A stretch of 64,000 nt of DNA from Epiperipatus broadwayi (Eukaryota > Onychophora > Udeonychophora > Euonychophora > Peripatidae), in contig JAQFVV010000182.1 in assembly GCA_028023455.1 (NCBI GenBank), positions 1,986,001 to 2,050,000 of the forward strand. The letters run 5' to 3'. Position 1 is the first letter of the stretch; every line of letters begins with the position of its first letter. Position numbers and translations under genes: made by a program. Positions 35,341-48,420 of this stretch are shown one piece after another. The notes under the pieces are model-generated. The model did not search any database. It was given only the letters and a program-made list of their open reading frames with translations, and was not told the DNA's origin.

Positions 35341-36153
35341 AATCATCATTTTCCACTTTTTTTTTTTTTATATATATATATATATTGTTAAATTTTTTAT
35401 TATTTACCTATGCTTCTGCCCTCTTTCAATTTTGTCACCAGAACTGAATTTATGAATACTGTTTTCAATTTTCAATCATTTTCCAATTATGCAATAAAAT
35501 ATTTTATGACAATTTTAAAATGAATTTCCTTATAAATGAAAGCATTTTCTATATCTAAATAAAATCATTTACTACTTTTTCTTTATTACAGTGAAAATTT
35601 ATTTTAACTTAAATCAGAATTATCTGCTTTTGATATTTTTTATAACTAATCTTATAACTATGTTTAATATAATAGAAATATGTACCATATTATACTTAAT
35701 TTTTTTTTTGGTAAATCCTATTCCACTTCTAAATATATGGGCATTTATTGAAAACTATTTGGCCACTTTTCACAGTAATTGTATTTTTTTGTTTTTTCTG
35801 ATATCTTCATAATATATCCTATAGAACATTAGTTTGAAAGGCAAGCTATACACTGTTGTTCTCTACAAATAAGACTCCTATGTTTGTTTAGAATGTAAAC
35901 AAGATTTAGAAAGTCATAAAATGTATCCGGAAAAGGAATATGGTTCAAGACTCTCAAGAAAAAGTCAGACATCAAATCTACAATGTTTTTTGAAAATTTA
36001 GGTTTGAAGAAATTATGGTTTAATTCTAAAATTTTTTTTTTATTTATTTAAAAAGAACAATGAGACTTACATTAGTGTTTTGTATATAAAGAAATCAATA
36101 GGAATCCCATGAACATGGAAAGATAATATAAAAAAGGAGATCTATAAGTAATC

Positions 36154-36154
<1 letters not shown>
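35341..36154. other. non-coding AT-rich DNA
   Basis: No gene or element recognised. Short TA and poly-T runs. Confidence 0.5.
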
Positions 36155-36219
<65 letters not shown>

Positions 36220-36398
36220 TAGATGAATAATAATAATAATAATAATAATAAGTAATGAATAATAATAATAATAAGAAGTAATGAAGAAGTAATGAATAAA
36301 AGAAGAAAAGAAGAAGAAGAAGAAGAAGAAGAAGAAGAAGAAGAAGAAGAAGAAGAAGAAGAAGAAGAAGAAGAAGAAGAAGGAAAAGAAGAAGAAAA
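36155..36398. repeat. compound microsatellite (AAT)n and (GAA)n
   Basis: AAT repeats (about 36155-36275, with interruptions) are followed by a pure-purine GAA run (about 36307-36398) that abuts an adapter remnant. Confidence 0.9.
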
Positions 36399-36416
36399 GA
36401 CGTGTGCTCTTCCGAT
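36399..36416 (-). other. embedded Illumina adapter remnant (assembly artefact)
   Basis: GACGTGTGCTCTTCCGAT is the reverse complement of the TruSeq adapter start. It lies exactly where the GAA run ends. Confidence 0.92.
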
Positions 36417-37451
36417 ATGGAAAGTAGAAAGATTATAAATAATACCAGACAAAATAATCTATAACCAGGTTTATTATCATCTATTTGTAAGATCTCCACA
36501 TCAATAAATATCTGCACTGAATGTTAAATACGGATAATAGACACTAAAGGCAAAAAAGCTGTTTAGTTCACTTTCACAATATGCTATTCCTATAAAAAAA
36601 ATCATCAGACTGATGAATGGAAGGCTATTTTTCAATAAAAAATATCCCCACAAAAGACAGCACAATTTCCACTGATGCTAAGGAATCAATTTAAAAACAG
36701 TTATAAAAATTAAATAATATAGATGTGAATATAAATGTTGCTATTACTAAAAGAATTGTAGTAAAAAAGCAATGCACAATATTCTACCAAAGAACATTCA
36801 GCAACTAAATATTATGTGATATTAGTGAGTGTATTTGAGTTATCTCTCCACTAACATGTTCAACATAATCACATCAAATTTATTAATACATACCAAAGAG
36901 TAAAAAAATAGCAACACCAATATAATACAGTGCATCAGTAGACTATTTTTGGTTTAACTTAATCTTAATCTCTAGCTTAAAAAATGTGAAGATGTCAATG
37001 ATGTTTATTAACATACTTGATTTTCCAAGATGATTAACCGACATAGAAGTAAATGATACAATTTGGAATATTTATTCACTAATTCTGACTTGCAAACAAC
37101 TTAACATTAACGGGCAAAAGATAATTAACAGTTATCGACAATGATGTGGTTCATCCAGACTTTCCTTATTTGATGAACAGAATCGCTATTAAAAAGGAAT
37201 TCTAAATAATTGCAGAAATCGTGTATCACATATTAAAGTAACAAGATAAATATTTAAACTGATATATACATATATATGATGAAATATTGATCTATTTATA
37301 TATTGTAGGTATAACAAATCCGATGCAGCTTAGACTGATTATATTACAATGCTGCAGATAGATAAAAAGAGTCTTTAATAAGTCCGGGAATTGACTAATA
37401 CATAAACAAACTGCCTTTTGAGATTGTGTGCGTATGTACAGGTCACTTGAG

Positions 37452-37522
<71 letters not shown>

Positions 37523-37864
37523 CCTAAAGGGAAAAATAATTTTGGGCATTATTAAATAATATTAAGTTCATTTTTGTGATATTTAAGAAACCAAATGATA
37601 ATAACATTGTAAAGTAAGAAAGAAAATGTCTAAATACACGAAACAATTGTATAGTTTCTAAAAAAAAAAAATCAAAATTTGAACCTGTTCTAGTTTGCTT
37701 TTTCTGAAACTGAGTTTTAAATCTAAATATAATATTAAAATTTTGGAATAGATAATATTTTAAAAGTTATAGTTAAAAATTTTAAAGTCTCCAATGAATT
37801 TTTTTTTCTTTCTGTGTTATAAAATGTAAATAAAGGAAGAGAAATGACAAATACTGTTATTTTT
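36417..37864. other. non-coding DNA with a (TA)n tract
   Basis: No coding signal. A TA-rich tract lies at about 37452-37517. Confidence 0.5.
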
Positions 37865-39299
37865 TCATCTTCTTTTATTTATAAGAAACGTGACATAATG
37901 TACATAAAATTTGTATCCACAACATGTTTTGAAGTGAGTAAATAAGGTGAAAATATATTGTTTTAATGATACGAGAGTTATATGTTCCCTCACTGGTAAT
38001 GCATATGCTGTTTGAAAACCAGACTGTTGTTTTTGTGGAGTTAAATTTTAGCTTGTATTTTTTGTATAATCCTGTAATATTTTTTTTGTAATGGAGGCAA
38101 CAGTTTTTTATGGATAGAAAGACCATTATATTATCCATATATGCTATATATTTTATGTGTTGTGGTGTTCCAGGTATTTGTATTCCAGTAAATGATTGCT
38201 GTGTTTCTGCAAAAGGGGGTTTATTATATAATATAAATAGCAGTGTACTGAGAGTATGGATTGCATCAGAGTGAATTATGATGAGTTTCTTCCATTCAGC
38301 ATTATATGGATTTCTTGGTTGAAAAGTAGGTTTGTTATTAATATAATTGTGTATTAGGTATGTAATATCTTTAAGTATTTGCATTAGTGTGGGGATGTCT
38401 ATTGAGTCAAACACAGATTCAATGTCCTGTTGGACTACTATCGGGCTACATTTTTTATCTTACCAAATTTAGTAATAATTTGAAGAATGTTGTTGACTGA
38501 ATTGTGGATGTTTTTTTTTTTTTTGAAAATTAATTTTTTGAAATTAGCAGCATTATATATGGGTATATTTTGTCTTTTATATTTTTTACTATATTTTTTA
38601 TTGGTAGGGGATCCATGGACATTGGTCATAGATCACTTAGGTGGTGGTGTGTAGTGACTTCTGGTTGAAAGGTACTATGGTAATTGGGTATATCACTTGA
38701 ATGTGCTGCATTTTTTGTAATAGGTGATTTGTCAGGCCACATAAGTACTGTGAGATATATTGGATGAAATGTGTCAAAACAGATGGTGGAATTCCAGGGC
38801 TGCTCAGAGACTTGTGCCTGGTATAGTTTTTTTATAAATGCATTTTTGTTAAATGGGGATTTTTGTGTTAGATTGACCAAAGCAATCTGGGTCCAGTTGA
38901 GTGTGTGTCTTGTCTGCAGCTTTTTTTAAAATGTTCATAAATAGGTAAAATCATGCTGTATCCTGCATATATTCCTTCTTAAGTTTGTAGTGCCATTGGA
39001 ACTTTGATATTAGGTGGGTTCCCAAGTGCTCATCTTATATATTGCCTGGTCCAAGTGTGCTTAAAATATCATAGGTGTGTGAAGTTTGTGATTTGGAGAA
39101 TTATATATATATATGAAAAACAAAAACAAGTTATAATCACGTAACTTGCTATCGCTTGTATTTATGATCAATAGATGGCGCTTTACCAAAACACCGAACA
39201 AGCGTATATTTGTTTACATAAACATCAAAAGAGTCAAAATTGACTATCTCTTTCGTTTAAACAACAAAAGAGTCAGAATTCACTATCCCTTTTGTTTGT

Positions 39300-39354
39300 T
39301 CCACCTTCATATCAGTTGATTTCAAGCTAATTTGCTATCATCAGTGAAGGAAAG
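39300..39354 (-). ncRNA. hammerhead ribozyme motif, older copy
   Basis: In RNA sense: CCUUCA, CUGAUGA, AGC-AAAUUA-GCU, GAAA, AUC...GAU stem III, A at the cleavage position, UGAAGG. Stem I differs from the young copies by a paired U-A to C-G change. The cleavage base A is allowed, though C is usual. Confidence 0.7.
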
Positions 39355-39390
39355 GGCTATCCTTCACTGATGATAGCAAATTAGCCCTAG

Positions 39391-39440
39391 CCTTCACTGA
39401 TGATAGCAAATTATCTTGAAATCAGCTGATCTGAAGGTGG
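39391..39440 (+). ncRNA. hammerhead ribozyme motif, older copy, inverted
   Basis: CCTTCA, CTGATGA, GAAA, ATCAGCTGAT stem III, C, TGAAGG. Stem II is damaged (ATCTT instead of AGCTT), so it is probably inactive. Confidence 0.65.
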
Positions 39441-39524
39441 AGCAAATGAAAGAGATAGTGAATTCTGACTCTTTTGATGTTTATGTAAACAAATATACAC
39501 TTGTTTGATGGTTTTGGTAAAGAG

Positions 39525-39601
<77 letters not shown>

Positions 39602-42469
39602 CAGTGTTATGAGATGGCTTAATCATAATTATCAATTGTGAAGTTGATTTGCAAGTGCTATTAGTTTAGAAGGCAACGATTGTTTCATTATAATGTGATT
39701 TATGTTGAAAGGTAGTATATTTACATATGCTAGATTTTGTTGTATGGGCTTGAGATGCATTCTATTTATTTTATTTAACAAAATGTATGTTTCTGAAATT
39801 ATGAATTCTGGAGTGATTACTGGGAGTCAGGACTGTTATTGTTCTTACCAATGGAAGTGTTGATGCCAGAATGTGCATAAAGTTAATAAATACTATTTGT
39901 GCTGAGTGATCTGAGTCAACTGATGGTGTCATTTTTAATGCAGTGTATTAGATGGCATAGCATTGGGGAATAAAATCATAAATCAATTAATGAAGAGTGG
40001 TGACCATTGGGTAAATTTATTGTATTATTTGTTAGAAAACCTTCCCCGTTCATCAGTGGTATATTAGTTTTATGAAGCCACCTTTTTTGTAAATATTTGT
40101 ATATTGTGTTACAGTCTCATATTAGTATTGTGGGGTTTTCTGTAGTCACTAGCACTGAATTGATGTCTGCTATTATAGTCGCAATTTTGTTTTCTTGTGT
40201 TGGCAGGTCAATCAGGATTATGTTATTTGCTATGATTTTATGCTGGAAAGTTTCTATTTGTAGGTTTGAAATAATAAAGGTAATTCTGAAGAATATGAAG
40301 GGGTGGTTTTCTGTGATAAGGAGGCCCATTTCTGATGATGATGATGATGATGATGAGTCTCTTGAGTATGCACAGAAGCTTTATTTACTTAAGTGTTTTG
40401 CTAGATTAATTTGTGATCCTGCATAAATTTTGGTTTCAAGCAGACCAATTACATGTGGTTTCATGATTGTGTTCCATTGTGTTAGTTTATTTATTTTTGA
40501 GGGTGAATTTAAACCTTTTACAATAATTGCTGAAATCGTAACTTTCATTGCTACTGTGTGAAGCTGAGGTGGGTGTGTTTATAGCTTGAGTTGGCTCTAA
40601 AAGTTGGTCCAGAGCATCTACATACACAAGATCAAATTCTTCATCAGTTATGATACTTTGCTGTTGTGTTTGTGTAAAGATATCAGCATTGAGTTGCTCT
40701 ATTTTTACATTATTTGCAAATTTATTCTTATTTGGTGGCCATTCTGGATGTCTCTTTTCTTCTGGTACTATATGTATTATTGTAGGCAAACATGGGGTGA
40801 TTGTTTCTATTATAATGATAACTATATTGTTTCTAATTCTTGGTATATATGATGATTGGGTTGATGCTTTCATCTTTTTTATTAGTATTTTCATAGATTT
40901 TGCCTTTTTGCAGTGCTGTGTGTTACTTCTTTCTTATATGTTTTTGTTTCATTTTTGATCACTGGTGGTTTTTGGTAGATGGAGGAGCTCTGTATTTCTA
41001 GTGATTTCATTTTTCATATTGGCCAGGAGTTTTGCTTTTCTGTGTTCTTTTGATTTCTGTTTTCTTCAACATCCTGTTTTTTTTCATTGGTTTGGTAGTT
41101 GATTGTTCTTGTTGGTGATGATATGTGCTAGCTTTTTCTGTATCTTGAGTTGTTTTATAATCATTTTCCAGGTGTCCATGGTTTTTACATACAAACTATT
41201 GTGATCTTAATGCCCTTATATATATTGTGATTGCCTCTTCATCAATGATTTGAGTGGGAGTACTCTCTGGAGTTACCATATCATTTAACTTAATTTTGAA
41301 TTGGAAGCTATTATTGTATACTAAGGTGAGGCTGTTATTTAGATGTAATAGTTTTAAGTAAATCACTTTTCCAAACAGTTCCATCATATTCTGAAAATTT
41401 TGAATGCCGTATTCATAATACGTATTTTTGATTATACCGGTAATATAATTTTGTAAATTTTCATCAACTGTAATGCAAACCTAATTTCTAAAGGATTTAA
41501 TTTGTGTTTAGCATCTGGATTTTTGAAAAACATTGAAAAACTGCATTGCTATATATCAAGGGTTGGGATGATCTACAATACTTGATATTGTATCTCACAT
41601 CACATTTGCAGTTATTGATTCATATAATAATTTCCTCAGAAATTTATTTTTTGAGATTTTTGTTTGTTGTTGCTAGCACTATTGACTTTGATGGGAAAGA
41701 AATAAAGTATGTATTAATATAATTCCCTTTTGTGTCCATGCCATTGGTAGCAGTTCTAAGCTGGAATTTTGTTCAGGACCTAGTGCATTCATATCTGTTT
41801 GGTATGCTCTCATGAATATGACTGTCTTAGATGAGTTTGGTTTATTTTCTATGCTATTTGATTGTGCATTATGTTTTGTAACATTTGCATAGGTTTTAAT
41901 ATTTTTCTTGTCCAATTTATTCTTGATAATTCTGCTGCCATTTAAGTCTGTTTTTGTGGTGATGTCATGTTTTAATTTTGATATCACAAATAATTTTGCT
42001 TGTAATTGGGTTTTTACCTTGATATTTTGATATATAAGACACTTATTTTTTTCTTTTTGGAGCTGTTGTCTTTTTTCTGCTAGTTGTTTTGGAGTAGGAT
42101 TGTTTTTCCTTTTTGTGTATGTTTTTCTTTTTGAGTTTAGACCTTTGTGCATTATGTTCTCTCCATTATCTAGCAGGACCACTATTATTTCTGCTACTGC
42201 TACTAGTTTTAAAATATTTTTTATTTGATATCATAAGTACATGTATCTTCTCTTACATTCTATGGAACTAAAAATACAATTTTTTCATTTGTCCACATGA
42301 ATAAGCAAATTACAAAAACTGTATGACAATATAAGACCATAACAAATTAAAGGCAAGCATTATAACTATGTAACAATAATTTTTACATAACAATGTGAAA
42401 ATAAAATTGTAAAGTATTAATTTATAACAATACCAATAATAAATGGTAAAATAATGAAAATAAAATATA

Positions 42470-43745
42470 CCCAGGTCTCGTTTTATGCGGATTTATTCAA
42501 AGCGATTTTGAAGTTATGTGATTCATGTTTCTTCTTAATATCCTTGTATGCAGTTTTCTTTTATGTGATAAAATTATTAGATCAGAAGATGAGCTCTGAT
42601 AATGCTCTATTACTTTAAATATTATAAATTTCGTGCACTCACATCATATTTAAAGTAATAGTGCATTATCGGAGTTTGATTTCCATCTAATAATTTCAAT
42701 ATTTTCAGCACTTTATAATAGTACTGTAATAGATTTTATGCAATAAAGAAGTTCATAATTCACTTAAAATCAGGATTTCACCATTTTATATAGACACATT
42801 AAATTTTACAAGATTATAATGTAAATATGTTCAAATGTTATAGATGCCTATACTGTGTATGTTGTTGTTTTTGCATTTTAAATCACATTCTAGTTTTGAT
42901 TTTTAAAAAAAAGAGTATGTAATCAATTAATCATTTAGTGTCCACACGTTTATTTTTAAAAGGTGAGTACCAGCGATAGGCACAATTAAATTTGAGAATT
43001 AAAATCTGATTTTTAATTGTAATTAACAATTTAAAAATTACATAACGTGATCTGAAATTAATGTGATGTGAAACGATGAAATTTAATTTTTAAACAGAAT
43101 TGAAAATTAAAAAATTAAAGTCAAAAATAAGAATTGATGAGTCAGTGTCTTTTGATTATTGTAAGTCTAAGTTCTTATTTTTATTTTAAACTTTTAGTTT
43201 ACCCTAATGGAGAAGAAAAATTACCCAAGAAAATGAATTTCTTTGAAAACAAAAATTTCAATTTTAGATTACTTAGCAATTTGGGAATAATCAACAGCAA
43301 TTGGAAAATGTTTTAGTTGTAATTCCTCTTGACTTCGTTTAAGGAGAAGCTACAGTACATCCCATCACATCACATCATGACAAATCTGATGTCTCAAATA
43401 GCGATAATGATTAAAATACCATACATGTATGAAAAAAATGTAACATATGCATAAAATATATTGTTTTGAATAAAATTAAATACTGTAGTTAATAAAAAAA
43501 GTAAAAAAAGTTTGTCTTGTATCAATTTTTTTCAAATTTGAAATTTTTTATTAGTCATATTTCATTTTATTTTTTTTTATGCGAATTTTAAAGTAATTTT
43601 ATGTTGTTGCTTTGCTTTATGCGATTTTTGGAAAATTTCAGTATGTATCCCCCACTTTTCAAAGAAGTTACATCTATTTTTGTGCAATTTCTTTTGTGCA
43701 CATTTTCTGAGTAACCTATCTACTGCATAAAATGAGATGCATGTG
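42470..43745. mobile_element. pogo/Tigger-like MITE
   Basis: The left end has TCTCGTTTTATGCGG and the right end, reversed, TCTCATTTTATGCAG. Both are next to TA (42468-42469 and 43746-43747), fitting the TA duplication of Tc1/mariner/pogo elements. TTATGCGA-type subterminal motifs recur inside. There is no transposase. An inner hairpin lies at about 42570-42697. Confidence 0.65.
42570..42697. repeat. inverted repeat inside the MITE, arms about 50 bp
   Basis: ATTATTAGAT...GATAATGC-CTATTACTTTAAATAT is mirrored by ATTTAAAGTAATAG-GCATTATCGGAG...ATCTAATAAT. Confidence 0.8.
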
Positions 43746-43774
43746 TACTGTACAGCAAGAATAAAAAACATATT

Positions 43775-46700
43775 TCACAGTTGTGGTGGTAATTTGACCA
43801 AGCTCCATGTTGCTGATACTATATCTATTGGTGCTAATACCTGATTTTTTGTTTTTATTTTAATCAATTTATTTAGAAAGAGAGATTTAAGGTTACAGGA
43901 TGTGGGATTAAATACATGGCATCTCATAAACCAAAGTGTGAAGAAACTATAGATTGTTAGCGTTATAGTTGGAAACAACTCTCTCTGAATATTTTCTATT
44001 AAGATCTTTAATATAAAATTTCGGTTATGAGTAATTACAAAAATAAGTTCTTGATATATCTGTAGGGAAACACACTGAGAAACAAAATGCCCCACAGTTT
44101 CATCTTTCCTACCACATATAAGACAATTAGTAACAATATTGACAATTCTCATTTTTTCAGCCAGAAAATCATTGGTAAATGATCCTTTAGAATGATTTTT
44201 TATTAAAAATCCACGTATTTAGGCTCCAAGTACCAAAATCTGAACATTTGTAATATGAATTTATTTGAGATATTAAGGAAACTAATAGGTATCTGAAGAG
44301 AATTGAAATTAGTGGCTATATAATTACCTTTCCAATATTTACTTTTTGTTAAAAGCAAATTGGGAGGAAGTTCTTTATGTTTCAAAACAAATTTAATCAG
44401 ACTGTTGATAAATTTTATTTTTAATATACGGTGGAGTGTCTGTAGGAGATATGGGAATTAACATCTGAGAATTTTTATGAATAGTACAAAGTTAAGTTAA
44501 AGCATTATATGTTTTCTGATAATAAAAAGTTGAAATGCAGTGTAATGATAGACCATTCAGTTTTGAATGCTTTTGCAGACATTTATTGTCTATTGCTACT
44601 TTTTTTTATTCCTTATTAGTTATGTACAAAGTGAAGTTTCTTTTTGTGAATAAGGTGGTGAATTTAATGATAGGTGCATAATAATTTATTTTTGGAAATA
44701 TTAGTATGTTAATGAGTGATTTTTTACTATACCATAAAAATTGCATTTTTAAAAGTGAGTTTATTACCTTTTCAACTGGAGTTATTAATTGGTCTTGTAT
44801 CATTATTCTCATTGCATTCAAAGAAAGATGAATTGGGAATCCAAGAAACTTATCAGGAGAACTGCAAATTGAGTGAATTTGATTATCAGAAATATTATTT
44901 CAAATTGATGTTTTGTCTTTATTTTAAAGAATAAGTGAGTAATTTCCTAGTATAGTATGCATTTTGTGCAGATTTTTTTGGATGGAAGGAAAATGGCAAT
45001 ATCATCCATATATGAAATATGATTGATTGATTGTTTTATAAAGGGTATAAATATATGCCTGGTGGTTTAGATTCTATTTCAAGTAGGAGGAATTAATATA
45101 TCTAATGAACAGTAGTGGCATTAGGGGGGGGGGGCTTGAGGGGTGGAGAAAACTCAGAGGACATTCTGGTATTAAGTGTAATATGAGTCTTTCAATTTAT
45201 AAGGATGTTAGCTAGTATATACATTATTGGTACTGGAATATTAGGTTGATTGACATACTTTAATAGCTTTTACACAGGTACTGAATCAAATGTAGCCTCT
45301 ATGTCTAGTTGTATGACAATAGGTGCAGATTTTTAAACCTGTCTTACATCATTAATTAATAGTCATTACAGGAAGTATAAGGGGTTGAATTTTGTCTTTT
45401 AAGAGTGACTCTCTTAGTTTGATGATAGGTAAAGACATTGAAATTGGTCATAGATTATCTACAAGAGAAAGAAAAGTGTTCTTTTTAAGAAAGGATAAAG
45501 TTGGTCTATGGCATGTGTCTGTTTTAAGAGATAATTTTTCATATTATGGACTATTGGGGATGAGCTAATAAAAATTTAGAAATAGCATGTGTTACAGGAT
45601 GTGTGTTATTTGGAATAGAGTTCAACTTTATAGCAAGCTCGCACTTTGTGGGAGAGAGCTTTGGAAACAAAAGTTTCTGCAGTCTAGCTTTAATATGGTA
45701 ATATGCAGAACCATGACTTGTCCAGCAATCATTTTTGACTCTTAAATAATAGATGAAGGAGTTAATTTTCTCGGAGTATATCCTAAGGCCTATCAAATAT
45801 AGCCTTTAGACAAATAATGAAAATTAACTAAAAAAACATTTGCTATTTTAATAGTGAGAAAATCAGGGAGTATGAGTTGAGTTTGCTTGTACTCCTGTTT
45901 TATGAACCTTATTGAATTAACTGAAGAGGGATCACATGATGGATTTTTAATCTCAAATATAGCATATCCATTTTTTAACAAGATTGGTGTGAGAATAATT
46001 TTTGGAAGTATAATATCTAATAGTTGAAGCTACTATATAAGTAAAAGGCAGCCAGGCCTCTACTGTGTTTAGAGATAGTATTTCTATCTTTTTAGAATAA
46101 ATATAGATTTAAGAGAGAACTGCTTCAAGGGTAGATTTTAATGGAAGACTAGTAGTATTTTAAGGGAATAATTTGTTGATGTTGCATGTTTATCATGAGT
46201 TCTCCATTAAATGCTAAATGATCAGAGAAGGTTGTGGGGCAGTGGGAAGGGCTTATTATGAAATGTAAATCTGGTGAATAAAAATGGTTTATTAGTAAAA
46301 AAAAATGTTTTTTTTAGTATAGACAGAAATGGAGTTTGTTGGAAAAAAACATCACCACTCATAAGATTTTTATAATTTAAATGGGGGTATTTTAATGTAA
46401 AGCTCATATAGGACATGTTGAAATCACTCATAATTACTTTCAGGCAAGAATTTGTAGCTAATATTAAATTTATTTTGTTCATTAATTGATAAATTAAAAA
46501 TGGCTGATTACACAAATGTAATGTTATTACATTAAGAGTGAAAGCAGAATGATAAAGTATAATTATATTAATATGCTGATCTAAGTACACCTATGATGAA
46601 CAAGAACCCCTATTTTAGCAGCAGCAATATCATATGTTGGAAAATTTAACAATATTCAAATTTACTTAGGTATTGTTCTGGATTAAATGTAGAATGTAAA

Positions 46701-48420
46701 GGACATTTTGTTTCTATGGGTAAAAGGATGTGAGGTGAAAATTGACTTATCCAATCACTAAATGTGAATATTAGTTGGGTAGAGTTAATACCACTTACAT
46801 TAACTGCAGTAATAGAAAGATTCATATTACTATTTAAAAAGAATGGATGATGAATTATAGTTTAATATATAATGTAGGAAACAAATAAAATTAGTAAAAG
46901 TTAAACGATAATATGATATATAGCAATGTAAAGTCATAAAAAATCCCCACTGTGACATCACTTGACTTGCTAGTTGACTTATCTTGGTAAGTAATACTTT
47001 TTGAGTTTGTTCTCTATTTTTCTGTTTGGATATAAGTTGTTCCATTTCAAATTGGTGTTATTCCTGAATTTTGTAAATATCAACAGTTTTCTTTAAAGTA
47101 CTTTTGTGTTTTTGTAATATTATTTTTGCCTCTACATTCAGTGAGTTGTGGTTTTTCCACTATTCTCCTTTGTGATGAAGAGACTGGTATTTTAAACACA
47201 TGAAAACTAATTCCATTATATTAATGAGAATACCGTTCACAAATTTCCAGGCAAAATAATTTTTGTTTTGAATACTATCAGTGTTCCCATGATGGTTCAA
47301 TATTTCAGTTCAGTATTCATTGTATTTTTGGATGAGTTGGTTGACTCATAAGAGAAGTTGTTAGCAATTTGTATAGTGTTTGTTTCCATTTCTGTATTAT
47401 CTTCTGCAGACTTGATGCTTTTTTTATATTTTTGTTGTCCTTTTGGGTGTGTCCACTTCTGTGAGATGCTTGACTTGTTTTTGTGTAACTGGATAATTAC
47501 TAGAGTTTTGTCTAGTCCAATATACTGCAGTTGCATCTTCTAAATCATTGTTATCTACATGTGATTCACTATATTTTGTTTTATTAAGAATGGGCTTAGG
47601 GAAAATTGAAGAAGTTTTCTGTTTAATTTTAAGGTGATTTTTTTTTTTTTGCTTATTTATTGGATCAAAGTCTTTATTTATTCAATTATCATTTATTTTT
47701 ATTTTTATTTCCTTTTTTGATTTTTTTTTTACTTACAATTGGTTTAAAATTTGGCTTTATCCTCTGATTATGTGTCATTGCTATCTATATCATCGGAGTT
47801 GCATTATTTTTTCTGATTGTCCTGATGAATTGGTATCACTGTTTTCTATTTCATTGAGAGGTACTATTCCTGGATTATATTGATCTTGTGGAGTCTTATT
47901 AGTGTGTAGTCAATGTGTCTATGTAGAGAATGATTGTAGTGACTGATATTATTTGATTCATTGATTGTTCCATTTCATCACTAAATATATTTACAATTTT
48001 TGTGTTTTCTTGTTGTTCTTTGGTACACTGATGGGTTTTAAATTTTTAAGATCACAACTTTTGCAATATATATCCAGGCAATCCTCATGATGTGTTCTTT
48101 GGATTTTCAAAATACACTGAGAGGATAATCCTCTAAATGTTATTATCAATGGGGAGGTATCAGAAACATGTAAAGTTGGTATATCAAATGATTGAACATT
48201 TTTCTTTAAGGTCATGCTGAACCATGCTGTGTTAGTTAAAACTAGTACTGTTGGACTTTTTTATAAACCTTGCCATATCTGTCAGGTACATTTTGTAAAT
48301 CCTGATTTCTAAAATTAACATGACAATTTCTAATTGGTCCTGCTTGTTTTGTCTGCCTGTTTGTATCTACTAAGCAGCCAATTTTATCTTTGATAAAGTG
48401 AACATGTGTCTGAAATATTA
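43775..48420 (-). mobile_element. Tx1/L1-like LINE, copy 3, strongly decayed
   Basis: On the minus strand, an ORF1-like piece (48215-47991) has FRGLSSQC and a broken CCHC knuckle. Endonuclease and RT regions are scattered. An RT thumb-like segment (44821-44606, ILIFPKINYY) precedes a C-terminal zinc-finger-like CLICGRKDETVGHFVSQC (44152-43775), which matches the motif of copy 1. Stops are frequent. The 5' boundary is approximate. The two decayed copies lie head to tail with copy 2, separated by the MITE. Confidence 0.7.

Larger units (their letters stand above)
39090..39600. repeat. older hammerhead repeat, palindromic, ending in (TA)n
   Basis: Two inverted, diverged units share ATAGATGGCGCTTTACCAAAAC, GTTTACATAAACATC and the hammerhead region with the young arrays. 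They meet at about 39355-39390, where a truncated extra copy of the core also lies. A TA tract (about 39530-39598) adjoins the unit start, the same place as the TA tract at 17682-17706. Confidence 0.8.
37865..42190 (-). mobile_element. Tx1/L1-like LINE, copy 2, strongly decayed and split by another repeat
   Basis: On the minus strand, ORF1-like basic stretches lie at 42182-41679 and 41387-40487. An endonuclease-like piece follows near 40329-40117, and RT pieces at 38880-37875. The RT carries GIQIPGTP...IAYMDNIMVFLS, so the catalytic YMDD is changed to YMDN. Many stops and frameshifts are present. The hammerhead repeat at 39090-39600 interrupts it between the endonuclease and RT parts. It is of the same broad group as copy 1 but much more diverged; boundaries are approximate. 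Confidence 0.7.
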
